Below are positions 63,571 to 64,000 of a stretch of 64,000 nucleotides of DNA, piece after piece. How positions within the stretch are numbered: position 1 is the first letter of the stretch; each line of letters starts with the position of its first letter. The notes under the pieces were generated by a model. That model worked only from the letters and a program-made list of their open reading frames with translations. It was not told the origin of the DNA and ran no database searches. This DNA comes from Shewanella abyssi (GTDB lineage: Bacteria; Pseudomonadota; Gammaproteobacteria; Enterobacterales; Shewanellaceae), in the NCBI RefSeq assembly GCF_023284025.1, contig NZ_JAKIKR010000023.1, positions 1-64,000 on the forward strand, written 5' to 3'. Made by a program: the position numbers and the translations under genes.

Positions 63571-64000
63571 ATGAATAACATTTTAAAAATTGCCTTGCCT
63601 ATCGTCATTGGCTGCACTTGCAGTGTTAACGCAGTAGCCCAAGACTTTACCACAGTGACAGCCGGCTATATTGCCCATACAAGTGACACCTTAGACGAAA
63701 ATAAAAACCAATTTGATAGAACCCTGCTCACAGTAGCCAATGTGCGCGCCAAAGATTGGGGCAGAATTGCCACTGTGGGGATCTTCGAAAACTTAGAGCA
63801 GTCGTCCTCAGATCCACAAGCTGAAGCACTCGGCGAAGCTTGGAGCACCTTTAAATTTGCTGGCGTTGCACATATTAAAACCGGTTTCGTTCCGGGTCTT
63901 AACTACATGGTCGATGAGTTCTTTTTCACCAACACCAATGGTTACGAGAACAATATGAAGATTGGTCTGTCCTATGATATGACGTTTGGCGCAGCCAAAG
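63571..64000 (+). CDS. OmpK/Tsx-like outer membrane channel (partial, cut by window end)
   Basis: An open frame from ATG 63571 that runs off the right edge, giving 143 residues. A signal peptide (about 1-24, cleaved after AVAQ) leads to amphipathic strands with Asn/Phe/Tyr-rich ends (KDWGRIATVGIFENLEQSSS), like the nucleoside-specific Tsx and the vibrio OmpK barrels. It follows assT after a terminator, so it has its own promoter. Its link to the sulfotransferase cluster is only positional. Confidence 0.6.
   Translation, partial: MNNILKIALPIVIGCTCSVNAVAQDFTTVTAGYIAHTSDTLDENKNQFDRTLLTVANVRAKDWGRIATVGIFENLEQSSSDPQAEALGEAWSTFKFAGVAHIKTGFVPGLNYMVDEFFFTNTNGYENNMKIGLSYDMTFGAAK

Overview
The window looks like a chromosomal segment of a Shewanella-type marine gammaproteobacterium. 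The markers are an S46 dipeptidyl-peptidase, periplasmic nitrate reductase genes, a three-part acetyl-CoA-carboxylase-like fusion next to a LysR gene, an OXA-type beta-lactamase beside a C15-family peptidase gene, GlyGly-CTERM secreted nucleases and a DsbL-DsbI-AssT cluster. This gene context is known from Shewanella. I saw no rRNA, tRNA, CRISPR array, integrase or complete insertion sequence. Species cannot be fixed from the sequence alone.

Layout. 1-6.5 kb: a sterol desaturase-family hydroxylase, a repeat-rich intergenic stretch with a gene remnant, a secreted S46 peptidase, a TyrP-like aromatic amino acid permease, and a GDT1/UPF0016 manganese exporter behind a recognisable yybP-ykoY riboswitch. 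6.5-9.5 kb: a heptamer tandem repeat, catalase, a small YgjV-like membrane protein and a hotdog thioesterase. 9.6-18.6 kb: a minus-strand module (outer-membrane porin, ExeM-like nuclease, lamin-tail/endonuclease I protein, lipoprotein 5'-nucleotidase) that reads as a machine for breaking extracellular DNA down to nucleosides and phosphate. 19-31 kb: a LuxR regulator, YjdF, SerA, YgfZ, an HD-GYP response regulator, a nitrilase and a 1764-residue hybrid histidine kinase.

31-42 kb: an AttEFGH-like ABC export operon (ATPase, one long FtsX-type permease, AttH lipoprotein), napDAB with CRP-like and NarP-like sites upstream, small hypothetical genes, a LysR regulator and a PAS-GGDEF protein. 42-50.4 kb: the acetyl-CoA-carboxylase-like fusion, LysR, class D beta-lactamase and C15-like peptidase, matching the native chromosomal neighbourhood of OXA-48-type genes in Shewanella. 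50.4-59.3 kb: SprT, endonuclease I, RsmE, GshB, an alkaline phosphatase, RsmC, a FapA/DUF342 protein and a site-2-type protease. 59.3-64 kb: a TetR regulator diverging from dsbL-dsbI-assT, followed by an OmpK/Tsx-like channel gene cut by the window edge.

Most content is known families. The points most worth a second look are the duplicated ~67-bp element carrying CRP-like sites upstream of dsbL, the C15-family protein in which the expected catalytic Cys is Ser, the porin-nuclease-nuclease-nucleotidase module with its near-identical lamin-tail duplication, the carboxylase fusion, and napDAB without napC or napGH. I did not find a convincing wholly new system.
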